From Eutypella sp. D-1 (lineage: Eukaryota; Ascomycota; Sordariomycetes; Xylariales; Diatrypaceae), in assembly GCA_023313575.1 (NCBI GenBank), contig JAJTTP010000008.1, positions 1,674,001 to 1,738,000 of the forward strand: DNA of 64,000 nt. Reading direction: 5' to 3'. Numbering within the stretch: position 1 is the stretch's first letter; each line of letters begins with the position of its first letter. Positions 10,143-21,605 of this stretch are shown here, piece by piece. The notes under the pieces were generated by a model that was not told the DNA's origin, made no database searches, and was given only the letters and a program-made list of their open reading frames with translations. The position numbers and the translations under genes were made by a program.

Positions 10143-11320
10143 TCAAAGCGGCGGCGTGTCACTGAACTCGTATTGCGAACTTACACCCCTTGTACCGCTG
10201 ACGCCACCCATAGCAGTGATCGACTGCCTGATATACGCGTCGTCCTCGGGCGTGACCTCAACATTGAATGCGCCGAGGTTCTGCTCCAGATACTTCGGGG
10301 ACTTCGTACCCGGGATAGGGAAGAAGTCTGGACCCTGGGCCAAGATCCAGGCGAGCACCACCTGAGCAGACGTGGCGTTCTTACGCGCCGCCAACTCCTC
10401 GAACTTGCTCACCAGCTCCAGGTTCTTGGGGAAATTCTCAGCGCTGAAGCGCGGCATCATTCGTCGGACGTCGTCAGTGCCCAGGTCGTCGGCTGACTTG
10501 TACCGGCCGGTCAGGAAGCCCCGGCCCAGCGGCGAGTAGGCGACCACGGCGACGCCGAGTTCGCGGCTCGTGCGGAGCAGGTGGGTCCCGCTTTCGGATT
10601 CGATGTCCAGCGTCCACGGGTTATACTCGATCTGCACTGCTGAGATGGGGTGCACGGCGTGCCCGCGTCGGAGGGTATCCGAGGAGCACTCGGAAAATCC
10701 GATGTGCTTGATCTTCCCTTCACTATATGCCATGTCAGTAATGTACCTTATATAGAGTCATGGGAAATGACCGGGCCAAACTTGTCACCTACTTCTTCAG
10801 CTGGACCAGCACTTCCATGATCTTCTCGACGGGGGTGTCAGTATCGAAGCGGTGGACGTAAAACAGGTCAATGCAGTCGACGCCCAACTTCCGAAGGCTG
10901 GCCTCGCAAGAGGCACGGCAGGTCTCGGGCCTACTGTCGATCACGATATCTATCTTTCCGTCGTCTTTAACCGACCAGTGGATCCCGAACTTAGTCGCCA
11001 GGAAGATGTCCTTGCGGCGCTCCGGGTGCTGCTTAAACCACCGGCCGAGGAGCTCCTCGTTGTCTCCGTACCCGGCGGCCGTATCCCAAAACGTTTCGCC
11101 CAGCTCCCACGCCCGGTCCAACAACTTGTATCTCTCCTCATCGGGCCTGGTTCATTTATCAGCCAGCTGTCCATGGGTTCCTCAGCCTCAGGCCAGGGAC
11201 AGTAGCTTACGTGTAATCGCCATACGCGACACTGAGTCCCATGAGGCCGAATCCCATTGCGGGAACCTGTGGGCCGCCTTTGCCTAACTGGCGCGTTGGG
11301 AGAGTTGGTCGAGAAGCCAT
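10143..11320 (-). CDS. Aldo/keto reductase, 347 aa
   Basis: Three exons on the minus strand: 11320-11211, 11146-10793 and 10722-10143. Both introns are about 65-70 bp with GT-AG ends and keep the frame. The protein starts [16 protein letters not shown] and has the family's (beta/alpha)8-barrel landmarks: MGFGLMGLS near the N-terminus; the catalytic Asp and Tyr in [16 protein letters not shown]; Lys in LATKFG; His in [16 protein letters not shown]; and the NADPH-binding [14 protein letters not shown]. It is close to the fungal YakC/AKR13-type reductases that reduce aldehydes and ketones with NADPH in the cytosol; the substrate cannot be read. Length and motifs are complete, so it should be functional. 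The start was fixed by the short first exon needed for the N-terminal strand. Confidence 0.94.
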
Positions 11321-12819
11321 AATGAGAATCGTGTGTCGTGGATTATAATTTGAGTAGTTTTGGTTCAAGGCCGTTTGTCTATGGATTCAGGATCGAGTCG
11401 TCGACATGTGGACGTGACCTTTCCTTTATACCCAACGTCGACGTAGCAGCATACTAGAGGCAGCATTCCACACGCCGCGAGTCATGTCATCACTCGACCT
11501 ATTTTACACACACAATAGGGGCTGTGAAGCAGTGGTGATGCAGTCCTCGGTCACAAGCGAGGAGTTAAGAGGATTCGTATGCTTAATTCCGGCCTTTTGC
11601 ATGTGTATACCCCTATTTCCCCGAAGGTAGCGTTTCATTGTTGTTATTAACACACGTTATACCCTGAAATCGAGACGATCGATAGCTGCGTATGTATTCA
11701 TCCGAGATTTCCTTTCACCCATCACATGCGAGTTTTTGTTGTGACCAGGTAGAGGACCCTACGTAAGCACACAGGCAGGGTCGGGGTGGTGATGAAGCTG
11801 TGTTCTCCATGATGTTGCATTGCAGGCACCTTGGCCAACAACTGGAGGGTTTCAACTTCATTCTAATGATAGGTAATGGATCACACGGACTCATGATTAA
11901 TAATTGTTCAAAATTATGGAGTTGCTGGGCGGCTATCGGTTCCTAGTGCGATGCGTACTTGCCGCTGAGCGCAACCACTTCAGGACACCCCCACGCGTAT
12001 AGTTCGAGAGAAAGGAATTGAACATAGCCGGAGCGTGATTTCCATGGCCTTAGTTGACTCTTACTAACAAGCTAATGGCCTAGGCATGAAACCTTAACAC
12101 TAGCACTCAACGCGTCAGTGGGTAGTCTATCGTGGTGATCAACTGGACGTATCGGAGTTATGGGAGGTGCTTAACTCCGAACCACCAACATGCAAACGCA
12201 CCAACGACGCTGGGGATTCTTTACAAATAAAATAGCAGTTTTCGGGGTCGATGGCGTTCCCGAGCATCCGCATCATATTCACATCGAGATTTCAGTGCCT
12301 CATATGCCGTTATGGAGTAGCCGAGGCTTGGATTGTCCCCACCGCCAGCATTAGGTCAGTTAGATAGAGTTCTGTAAGATAGAGGGGGCCCTATAACAAG
12401 TTCGGCCAAGCTAGAGAACTCTCACAAATTGAGAATACTTCTCCGTCATTACCACCCGCAAAGTAACTGACGCCTCACGTTCAAAGATGGAAGAGCTGGT
12501 AATACCGAAGCTGCGTGGAGCTGAGCGTCTACGTGGTCATCACTAGGGGTACAAAGCCATTTGGACTTCAACTTAAGTGTCTAAGCACATGCAATTATGG
12601 AAAGCCTCCGTAAGGATCGCGTCAGTGTCTGTCAATCCTTTGACATAAGACTCAATTGTATTTGATATCGCTGTACATGATGCGGTCGGCGATTGAAATC
12701 CCGCCTCCAAACTTGTATAGATACTACACAATAAGGGCCGACCCAACCATGGCCCGTAGACGTGGCTCACAGAGAAACAAAGGTTTTCATTACAAGGCCA
12801 CCCTGCTAATTGGGGACGA
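11321..12819. other. Promoter side of the reductase; no gene seen
   Basis: About 1.5 kb upstream of the reductase and downstream of the DJ-1-like gene. It has mixed composition, no ORF with coding character, and no RNA gene. Confidence 0.5.
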
Positions 12820-13542
12820 TTACGCCTTATCCCCATAGGTGAAGACGTGCGTGGCGATCTGCTTGCCATTGGCATCGAACCGCTTGGGCAAAATGGTAAA
12901 CTGGCCATGAACGTCCCTAGGCTCGTAGTCGAGGTTCGACGCGGCGAAGGTGAAGAGCTTGTTGCCGAAGTTCTCCCTCAGATAGTAGGACACCATATCC
13001 ATACCGGCGACGGCGCCAGCGGCGGTCCAGATATTGCCGTCGATGACCCATTTCTTCTCCCCCGTCCACCGCACCTTGGGGTACCGTTGCCTCGCGAACT
13101 CAAGGCCAGCGTGGTTCAAGGTCGCCTCCCGACCATCGAGAATGCCCGTGGACGCAGCGACGGCGCCGCCCGTGCAGTTCGTGAAAAGCAGCTTGCCGGC
13201 GGCGACGTGTCGACGCACCAGGTCGGCGTATTTTGGGTGCAGCTCGAAGGTGACCGGGTCGGGCCCGCCGAGGAGCAGGATGTCGAGCTCCGGACACTCG
13301 TCCACCGTCGTCGTCGGCGTTATGGTGAGCTTGCTCGTGTAGAGCGTCACGGGTTCCCGCGTCACGCCGATGTGGTGGAAGACGAAATTGGGCGCGCGCG
13401 CGACGGTCTCGTCGTCCACCGCGCCTATGGTCTTGGCCAGCTCCGCAAACTCCTTGCTCGCGGAGTTGAGGAGGTCGGTCGGCCCGATCACATCGATGGC
13501 CTGGTAGTCGTAGACGGGGCAGCCGATGTGGATGGTAGTCAT
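12820..13542 (-). CDS. DJ-1/PfpI (ThiJ) family protein, 240 aa
   Basis: Single-exon gene. The fold is recognisable in order: N-terminal strand TIHIGCPVYDYQAIDVIGP; the LDILLLGGPDP loop; the nucleophile elbow LLFTNCTGGAVAA, with the reactive Cys in NCTG; then LDGREATLNHAG and the helix MDMVSYYLRENFG. Length is normal for the family. Fungal members include isonitrile-hydratase-like, glyoxalase-like and oxidative-stress proteins. NCTGG with a later acidic/His set suggests a hydrolase or stress role, but the substrate is unknown. Transcribed in the same direction as the reductase, 1.5 kb away, so not obviously co-regulated. A GATGC microsatellite lies just upstream near 13605. Confidence 0.93.
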   Translation of the reverse strand: MTTIHIGCPVYDYQAIDVIGPTDLLNSASKEFAELAKTIGAVDDETVARAPNFVFHHIGVTREPVTLYTSKLTITPTTTVDECPELDILLLGGPDPVTFELHPKYADLVRRHVAAGKLLFTNCTGGAVAASTGILDGREATLNHAGLEFARQRYPKVRWTGEKKWVIDGNIWTAAGAVAGMDMVSYYLRENFGNKLFTFAASNLDYEPRDVHGQFTILPKRFDANGKQIATHVFTYGDKA

Positions 13543-15436
13543 CTTGATCGAATTGTAACGAGTGAACTAGATAAGTATTGTAGTAGCTGCCAGAGATGAG
13601 GTTCTGATGCGATGCGATGCGGTGCGAGTGCTGTGTGCTTTCTTGATTTTCTTCAAGAACATCTAACCTATCCTCGCGTATTTATATCTAGTGATATCCA
13701 GTCCTTCTCGCCATGGAGTCGAAATAACGTACGCGCCGCATGGATCGCCGGCATACCAGACGCTTCCTATAACGGAGCAATTGTGGGTACCACGAGACCA
13801 ATGTCCGATACCTCTCGGGATTTGATACCTGCTATTGTCCCAACCATTGGCATTCGGCAGCCACAAAAATGTATTATAGCGTCAGAACTTCTCTCCGCCA
13901 CGGTCGTGCAGATTATGGCTTGTCCCACGCCGTTGGGAACCCCGATGTGTCTCGGAGACACGGTGTTGATCCTGGAAATTCACTGGGGCCATTGCACCGT
14001 TTTAGGCAAAGTCTTACTCCTACGTTCAAATCCTTCGTCCAACAAGTATTTCCGGCGGATGCTCCGGCTTACATTGAAATGCTTGCCCGCGGTAGACGAT
14101 ATCGACGGAACGCTTCTGCCGTCTTTGCACGGCTTATTGCCGTGAAGTCCTGCTCGCATTTGCTCCATTAAAAAATATCCTTCGCCGAACCCGTTCGGGA
14201 ACTATTGCGAATAAGTAGAGGGCCCACTTGTGGACCCGGCGAGTCGGTTCAGCGTGCGGATGACCCCGTTGGAGAATGTAACGAGGAAGGCATACGGGCC
14301 TGTCGCACAAGTAAAGCCGGACTCTTTGGAGTCGATGTTTTTCAAGATGTCAGATCAGACGTACACGCACCAGTCATACAATGCCACGTTCTTGTTGGGG
14401 CATCCTATCATAGGAGATTCGTGCTGCACAACGAAATATGAAGATGGCGCGTCGGGTGGGTGAGCAAGGCACAGCGCAATAAGTTATATAAATGAGGCTG
14501 ACATGGACGACGTGGTGACCTTTGGGGTAAGTAGCCATTGGGATGATTACGAGTGGCTGTCATATAATCATGCAGCCGCGCGCTCACCTTGAGGAGGCTT
14601 GAACGGCTGCTACGTGCCACACCGCGACAGATGGATTAGATCGAGCATTGATGGCTGATGAGAACTGTGGCGCTTACGCCTGAAACGCAAGGATGAGACC
14701 AAAGTAATTCATACGGGGGGCCCAAGGGTTAAACCGGGGCTAGATTTGGGTCCCGCAGGCCCGAATTGAGCGCATCTTAGTAGAGAATGCTATAGTCTAT
14801 TCGCCCAATTGCACCACCTCTTCAAGCGCTTCCTTATCACTAGATAAGATGCTAGCGACGAATAGGTATGCGATGTGATCCGTGATAAGCACCATGTGAT
14901 CCGGCGATGAAGAAAAGGCGGCGGCGAATGGAGTTGTAGAACAGAAGGATGGCCTCACAGGCTAGACGGCGGGCTCCGCTTATCGTCGTGCTAGGTGTCT
15001 AGGCCCGCACATCCTTGAAGGGCTTGGCCCTCTTTAGCCCCCTTGGCCCCTTAAACACCGCTGGGACCGTATGATCGATGCTTCAGCCCGTCGGAAGTGA
15101 AACAAGCCGAGAGGAAGGGAACGGGAAGAGCGGAGAGGCAGTGATAGGCCAGGCCACACTGCCTGGGTAGCATTGGAACAGGTTTTCTCTGCATTTGCTA
15201 TTTTCGGTCATTCTTCCTTTCTCTCTTTCCTCCCCATGAGTTGATCTCTGCCCTACCAACGAGTCGTCTTTCGCTTCAATTGTTTTTTTCTTCCTATTTC
15301 CAATTACGATTACGATAATTTCCGTGGCAGGCCACACAATCGTCCAGACGACTTTATCTAATTACATCAGCGATAACCATTGCTCTTTTTTTTATTCTCG
15401 AGTTCCCGATCGAATTTAATTAGCGACTCCTTCACC
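13543..15436. other. Intergenic region with no convincing gene
   Basis: About 1.9 kb. ORFs at 13612-14145 and 13869-14171 overlap in different frames, lack any motif and have unbiased codons, so I did not call them. The final 250 bases are C/T- and AT-rich, like the promoter and leader of the secreted-protein gene. Confidence 0.45.
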
Positions 15437-15955
15437 ATGTTTTACACGCCATTCACCTTCCTAGTGCTTGCACTATCCCTCTTCAATATCACCATCGCCA
15501 ACGCCGTCGCTGATGGCGAGGTGGCACTCGAGGCACGACAGAGCCCCGACGCGAACGCGGACGCGGGCCCTGGCGCGGTAGCGACGCCAGAGGCTGCGAC
15601 GGACCCTCTCTGCCGGGAATATTCGATGGTCGCCAATCTCTCCACCGTAGGCCTGACTCCGGACTACCGCGCGGCATGGTTGCGTTCTTCTCCTCTGGGC
15701 ACTGACGCCGCTTCCGCTATTCTCGACACGCAATCGCCCAAGCTCCCGGAAATGATGGTTGATGCTGAGCTAAACACCCGGTGCGGAAACTTGTCGATCA
15801 TCGCCACCGAACAAGCGGAGGCCAACTTCACCGCCGGCACCGTGCTGGGTCTGCCGATCCAGGAAGCGTTCGGCGCTGACCCCGGTGGATTCGCGACGCC
15901 CTTCTGCTCGTTCCTGATTATTGTGGTTATGGGAGGAACTTTCTTGTCGCTATAA
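15437..15955 (+). CDS. Small secreted protein, 172 aa, possibly GPI-anchored
   Basis: The ATG at 15437 is preferred over an upstream in-frame one because it has a CACC context and begins a clear signal peptide (FTFLVLALSLFNITIANA, cleavage near residue 23). An LEAR motif at 31-34 resembles a Kex2-type propeptide site. The mature part has three cysteines and N-glycosylation sequons (NLS, NFT). It ends in a hydrophobic segment (FCSFLIIVVMGGTFLSL) preceded by small residues, the layout of a GPI-attachment signal. No family is recognised. It sits about 550 bp from the edge of the RIP-mutated block, a position where fast-evolving secreted proteins often lie. The function is unknown; calling it an effector would be speculation. 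Confidence 0.72.
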   Translation: MFYTPFTFLVLALSLFNITIANAVADGEVALEARQSPDANADAGPGAVATPEAATDPLCREYSMVANLSTVGLTPDYRAAWLRSSPLGTDAASAILDTQSPKLPEMMVDAELNTRCGNLSIIATEQAEANFTAGTVLGLPIQEAFGADPGGFATPFCSFLIIVVMGGTFLSL

Positions 15956-16545
15956 GACGAGCATTTCAGGGTGTAGGAGGGGACAGGAGGACTAAGACTA
16001 TTTGTCGAAGTGAAAGGGACAGGACGATCCCTGAAAATGTCAATTCCCATCTTTAGCGACTAATCGACGTGAACTCCTGAAACAAATGCCTATTGTTGTA
16101 GATTTTTATGTGTTTTTCGCGGTATTCATATCAACAGCCGCATCGTGTGATACGTCTGCATCATAAATACATTCAATTCTGCGCGTAGACAGGACTCTAT
16201 TGCCATTCCCAAGCTTGGAATCCGATATGTGCCGGGGATCATGCCGTCGAAAGAACCCACTGGCGAGTGGCTTTTTCACTTCCTAGAAATCCTTCATATG
16301 GGGAAGCAGACAAGCTGACTTCCAATAGATCAACAATGCATTGTAGTCACAGGATCTATCATATCATCTTAGCTTCCAAGCTGGAACCCACGAAGAGGGG
16401 AGGAAGAGATCCTGGTGCTGATCGGCAGCTGCTCAAGGGTGGTCCCAGCCCATCTCTATCCAACTCCGCATTTGCTCTGTTGGTAGGTACGTACGTATAA
16501 TAAAGACAGTAATAATAATAAAGCAAGATAAAGCAATAACAAATG
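15956..16545. other. Transition from normal to AT-rich sequence
   Basis: 3' flank of the secreted-protein gene. Composition changes abruptly near 16495 into AATAAT-type repeats. No gene. Confidence 0.6.
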
Positions 16546-16660
16546 AATAAAATTAATGGTTATATTCGGTTTAAAGGATTAAGTTTATTTATTTAAGTTA
16601 AAAATAATAATATACCTTTATATATATATTATATATATATATAAATGTTTTACCGGATAT
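16546..16660 (+). repeat. Left copy of a 115-bp direct repeat framing the transposon nest
   Basis: Begins AATAAAATTAATGGTTATAT and ends near CCGGATAT. The partner at 31122-31236 has the same length and orientation, differing mostly by transitions. The shared core includes TTCGGTTTAAAGGATTAA and an alternating TA tract. Confidence 0.85.
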
Positions 16661-16666
16661 AATTTA

Positions 16667-17043
16667 TATAACGGCTGGTTTATTTTTAATTATTAATTTA
16701 ATTAAAAGGTTTATATTAATAAAAATGTTAAAAGTTTTAAGTAATAAGTAATTACGTTTAATAATAATAATAAAAAAATGCTTTAAATAATTAAATTATA
16801 TTATAAGTTAATAAGTTTAAAAATTATTTAAAAAAAAGGTAATAAACGTAATTATATATTATTTATATCCTTTATTTTTAATATTAAAATATATAATTAT
16901 TATTAAATCGTTAAAATAGTTAAGTTATCCAGGTTATTTTAATTATCCTTTTTAATTACGTGATTTATTTTATAACTAATTAAGTGTGGTTAACTTTATC
17001 CAAGGTCTTTACTTAGCTTTTATAACTTAACCAGGCCATAACA
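16667..17043 (+). mobile_element. Short TGT...ACA element, B-type right end
   Basis: Starts TATAACGGCTGG (ancestral TGTGACGGCTGG) and ends CAGGCCATAACA. The left part is the module shared by the whole family; the right part matches the B module in inverted form. The flanks ATTTA and GTTTA look like a 5-bp target duplication with one G-to-A change. It is shorter than the other B copies, so internally deleted. Confidence 0.75.
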
Positions 17044-17781
17044 GTTTAACGTAATTAAATTATTAAAATTAAATTAATTAATATTTATTTTATTTTTATT
17101 TTATAAATATTAAATTTATAAACATATTATTAATTATTTATTCCCGTTTTATTTATTTTTTTAATCGTAAATTAATTTTATTATTTTATTTAATAACGCT
17201 TTTATTATAACGTTTGTAAAATTATAATTATTATAAATTTATCGTATATTATCGTTTTCCCGATTTTTATATAATTATTTTAATATTATTAAATTAATTA
17301 TTAAATTTTTATTTTTTAATATTATTTATTTAAATAAAGCTTTAAATAATAAAAGTTATTTTAAAATCGTATTAACAGTATAATAAATATATAACGGCTG
17401 GTTTATTTTTAATTATTAATCCAGTCGAGGGATTTATATTAATAAAAATGCTAGGGGTTTTAAGTAATAAATAGTTATATTTAATAATAATAATAAAAAA
17501 TGCTTTAAGTAATTAAGTTATATTATAAATTAATAAATTTAAAGATTATTTAAAAGAAAAAGTAATAAACGTAATTATATATTATTTATATCCTTTATTT
17601 TTAATACTGGAATATATGGTTATTATTAAATCGTTAAAATCGTATTTAAATATAACGATTTAATATCGTTAAGATTATTACCGATTTAACCGATCCTTTT
17701 TAATTATATAGCGTATATGGCTTACTTTAATATGGCTGTTTTTTTTAAAAAACACTTAAGTTAAGGATTTTTTTTTATTAT

Positions 17782-18223
17782 TATTATAACCTGATCAGGT
17801 CATAAAAGGCCAAGTGGGGCCAATAACGAATCACGATCCCATTCGAAAAAACGAGGCTTTCAGAAAAACCCAGCCACAATGGGTCAGCTACGTCCGAGTC
17901 ACGTGACAAAAAGGATAGCTAAGATAGCCAGCTATCCCAATGATCCAGGATAGCTGGGATAGCCAGCTATCCTAAAGATCCAACAACAACCACACATTCC
18001 AGCGTCAGGAACAAAGGACATAAAATAATATATAATTACGTTTATTACCTTTTTTTTAAATAATCTTTAAGCTTACTAATTTATAATATAACTTGGTTAT
18101 TTAAAACACCTTTTTTTTTATTATCACCAGATGTAATTATTTATTACTTAAAACCCTTAACACTTTTATTAACATAAACCCCTTAACTGGACTAATAGTT
18201 AGGAATAGACCAGCCGTCATAAT
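17782..18223 (-). mobile_element. Short element, B type, nested, with ATTAT duplication
   Basis: In minus orientation it runs from TATGACGGCTGG-like sequence (18223) to GGTTATAATA-like sequence (17782), 442 bp. ATTAT flanks both ends (17777-17781 and 18224-18228). It is the least RIP-damaged B copy, so its internal CCAGCTATCC/GGATAGCTGG words are still visible. Inserted into the A-type copy at 17390-18266. Confidence 0.85.
17948..17972. repeat. Perfect 10-bp hairpin inside the B module
   Basis: GGATAGCTGG at 17948-17957 and its exact complement CCAGCTATCC at 17963-17972, with loop GATAG. An imperfect related arm lies just upstream (TAGCTAAGATAGCCAGCTAT). Confidence 0.9.
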
Positions 18224-18266
18224 TATGTTAGCCCCATTAAGCCCAATGGCCCGACCGGTTATAATA

Positions 18267-18567
18267 AAATCGGTTAAATCGGTAATAATTTTAACGATAT
18301 TAAATCGTTATATTTAAATACGATCTTAACGATTTAATAATAATTATACATTTTAATATTAAAAATAAAAAATATAAATAATATATAATTACGTTTATTA
18401 CCTTTTTTTTAAATAATTTTTAAACTCATTAATTTATAATATAACTTAATTACTTAAAGCACTTTTTTTTTATTAAACGTAATTATTTATTACTTAAAAA
18501 CCCTAGCACTTTTATTAATATAAACCCCTTAACTGGATTAATAATTAAGCATAAAATAGCCGTTATA
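18267..18567 (-). mobile_element. Short element, A type, partial
   Basis: Reads as the complement of the A copy from the internal ATCGGTTAAATCGG region to the terminus (AATAGCCGTTATA, ancestral ACCAGCCGTCACA). The other terminus is missing. Confidence 0.7.
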
Positions 18568-18735
18568 TTAAAACTTTAAACTATTTTATAAATTTCATTT
18601 ATAAATACGTTATAAATAATACATTTATATTTAATAAATAATTTATTTACGAAAACGTAAATACGTAAATTTTAAAAATTTAATTCGATATGTTTAAACC
18701 TTTACGTTTTATTATTTATTTATTACTTAATATAT

Positions 18736-19596
18736 TATAACGGCCGGTTTATTTTTAATTATTAATCCAGTCGAAAGGTTTATATTAATAAAAATATTAA
18801 AAGTTTTAAATAATAAGTAATTACGTTTAATAATAATAATAAAAAAATCCTTTAAATAATTAAATTATATTATAAATTAATAAATTTAAAAACTATTTAA
18901 AAAAAAGGTAATAAGCGTAATTATATATTATTTATATCCTTTATTTTTAATATTAAAATATATGGTTATTATTAAATCGTTAAGATCGTATCCGAATATA
19001 ACGATTTAATATCGTTAAAATTATTACCGATTTAACTGTGACGGGTGGTTTATTCCTAACTATTAGTCCAGTTAAAGGGTTTATGTTAGCAAAAGTGTTA
19101 AAGGTTTTAAATAATAAGTAATTACGTTTAATAATAATAATAAAAAAGGTGCTTTAAGTAATTAAATTATATTATAAGCTAATAAGCTTAAAGATTATTT
19201 AAAAAAAAGGTAATTAATGTAATTATATATTATTTTATATTTTATATTTTTAATATTAAAATATGCGGTTATTATTAAATTATTAAGATTACGTCCGAGT
19301 ATAATAATTTAATATCGTTAAGATTATTCCCGATTTAACCGATCCTTTTTAATCGTATAGCATATATGGCTTTTTTTAATGTGGCTGTTTTTTTCTTAAG
19401 TTAAGGATCTTTTTTTATTATGTTAGCTCCACTCGGCTTAATAACCCGACCGGTTATAACATTAACCGATCTTTTTTAATCGTATAACGTATATAGCTTA
19501 TTTTAATATAGTTATCTTTTTTTAAAAAACTTAAATTAAGGATTTTTTTTTATTATATTAGCCCCACTCGGCTTAATAACCCGACCGGTTATAATA
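18736..19596 (+). mobile_element. Short element, A type, split by another copy of itself
   Basis: Starts TATAACGGCCGG and ends CCGACCGGTTATAATA; TATAT flanks both sides (18731-18735 and 19597-19601). It is interrupted after ATTACCGATTTAAC by the element at 19037-19461 and resumes CGATCTTTTTTAATCG. Confidence 0.88.
19037..19461 (+). mobile_element. Short element, A type, nested, with TTAAC duplication
   Basis: 425 bp from TGTGACGGGTGG to CCGGTTATAACA, both termini intact. Exact 5-bp duplication TTAAC at 19032-19036 and 19462-19466. It lies within an older, more decayed copy of the same family. Confidence 0.92.
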
Positions 19597-19931
19597 TATA
19601 TCCGTTAAAAACTTTTATTTTTTTAAGCTTTAATTCGGTATATTAAGTTATAATTAAATAATTAAAAATAGTTTTAAATTAATAAATTAACGTAATATAT
19701 ATTTCTTTAACTTTTTATTTTATAAATTTTTAAATAATGACGTTAATAACTTTTAAATTTATTAATTTATTGTTTTTAAATAATAAATATTTTAAAATTA
19801 TTATCGTAAATAATAATACGTAAATTATTAAAATCCTTAATTATATTAACTTTTAATATTTTTTAAAGTTTTATTTTTTATTTTAAAAAATTTATAATAC
19901 CGATATTAAAAATATTATTTATTTAAAAACT

Positions 19932-20345
19932 TGTAACGGCTGGTTTATTCCTAATTATTAATTTAATCGAGGGATTTATATTAATAAAAATGCTAAGGGT
20001 TTTAAGTAATAAATAATTACGTTTAATAATAATAAAAAAAAAGGTGCTTTAAATAATTAAATTATATTATAAGCTAATAAACTTAAAAATTATTTAAAAA
20101 AAAGTAATAAACGTAGCTATATATTATTTATATCCTTTATTTTTAATATTAAAATATATGGTTATATTAAATCTTTAAATCGTAACGGATTTAACTAATA
20201 CCTTTAAATCCATAAATTATAACGGATTTATGTATGGCTTTTTTTATAGCTTATTAAATATGGCTGGCTTATATTTTTATTTTTCCGGTAATACCGTTAA
20301 CGAATAAGGTTACCCGCCCCCACTTAGCCTAGTCAGGCCATAATA
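19932..20345 (+). mobile_element. Short element, C type, with AAACT duplication
   Basis: Starts TGTAACGGCTGG and ends GTCAGGCCATAATA. Exact AAACT on both flanks (19927-19931 and 20346-20350). The left module is the family's; the right module (TAACGGATTTAACTAATACC and on) differs from A and B. Confidence 0.88.
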
Positions 20346-20631
20346 AAACTGGTAATTTTAAAAATTTATATATTTAAGTTTATAATTAAAAGGTATAAAT
20401 TAAACGTTAAAAACTTTATATTTAATTTTTATTAATAATATTATAAATAGGTTTTAAATTAATAAATGTTTAATTTTATTAAATTATATAATAACTTAAT
20501 AATATATAATATTATTTTTTAATTCCGATAATAATTATATAAATATAAGTTATAATAATATTTTTAATTATAACTTTTATTTTTTATTAACGTAATATAA
20601 ATATTAAAGTTAAAATAAATCGTTAATTAAT

Positions 20632-20981
20632 TATTATAACCGGTCGGGTTATTAAGCCGAGTAAAGCTAATATAATAAAAAGAATCCTTAATTTAAGTTT
20701 TTAAAAAAAAACAATTATATTAAAATAAACTATATATGTTATACGATTAAAAAGAATTAGTTAAATCGGTAATAATCTTAATGATATTAAATCGTTATAT
20801 TCGGATACGGTTTTAACGATTTAATAATAATTATATATTTTAATATTAAAAATAAAAGATATAAATAATAAATAATTACGTTTATTACTTTTTTTAAATA
20901 GTTTTTAAGCTTATTAACTTATAATATAATTTAATTATTTAAAGCAATTTTTTTATCATTATTAAACGTAATTATTTATTA
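20632..20981 (-). mobile_element. Short element, A type, truncated by a B-type copy
   Basis: In plus reading it starts TATTATAACCGGTCGGG (complement of the A right terminus) and runs to TAATTATTTATTA, where the B copy at 20982 begins. The remaining A terminus is not found beyond the B copy, so deletion or recombination followed. Confidence 0.75.
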
Positions 20982-21419
20982 TGTTATAACCTGGTTAGGT
21001 TATAAAAGGCTAAGTGGGACTAATAATAAATTACGATCTTATTAAAAAAAACAAGGTTTTTCAAAAACCCAGCCATAATAAGTCAGCCACGTTTAAGTTA
21101 CGTAATAAAAAAAATAGCTAAGATAACTAGCTATTTTAATGATTTAAAATAATTAAAGTAATTAATTATTTTAATAATTTAATAATAACCGTATATTTTA
21201 ATATTAAAAATAAAAGATATAAAATAATATATAATTACGCTTATTACTTTTTTTTAAATAATTTTTAAACTTATTAATTTATAATATAACTTAATTATTT
21301 AAAGCACTTTTTTTATTATTATTATTAAACATAACTACTTATTGCTTAAAACCCTTAGCACTTTTATTAATATAAATCCTTTAATTAAATTAATAATTAA
21401 AAATAAACCAGCCGTTATA
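20982..21419 (-). mobile_element. Short element, B type, heavily RIP-mutated
   Basis: In plus reading it starts TGTTATAACCTGGTTAGG and ends AACCAGCCGTTATA. Co-linear with 17782-18223, but most C and G positions have become T or A. No clean target duplication. Confidence 0.8.
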
Positions 21420-21605
21420 TAAATATATAATACTTTTTTTATCGTTATTTAAATTATTTATTATCGATTTTAATTATTAAAATAACGGACTTATCGAAAA
21501 TACTTAATTTATTTTATATAATAATTTTATTTTTAATTAAATTTTTAAATTTTAAATAAAACATATCGATAAAAAATTTATTATCGATTTAATTTATTTT
21601 AATAA

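Larger units (their letters stand above)
17390..18266 (+). mobile_element. Short element, A type, split by a B-type insertion
   Basis: The left part, 17390-17781, runs from TATAACGGCTGG to the T/A tract. The right part, from 18224, resumes with ATTATGTTAGCCCCATTAAG and ends CCGACCGGTTATAATA. The interruption is the element at 17782-18223 with its ATTAT duplication. Removing it restores an ordinary A-type copy. Confidence 0.85.

Noticed and set aside
13612..14145. 177-aa plus-strand ORF
   Set aside because: No motif, unbiased codons, overlaps other equally open frames and the DJ-1 gene promoter.
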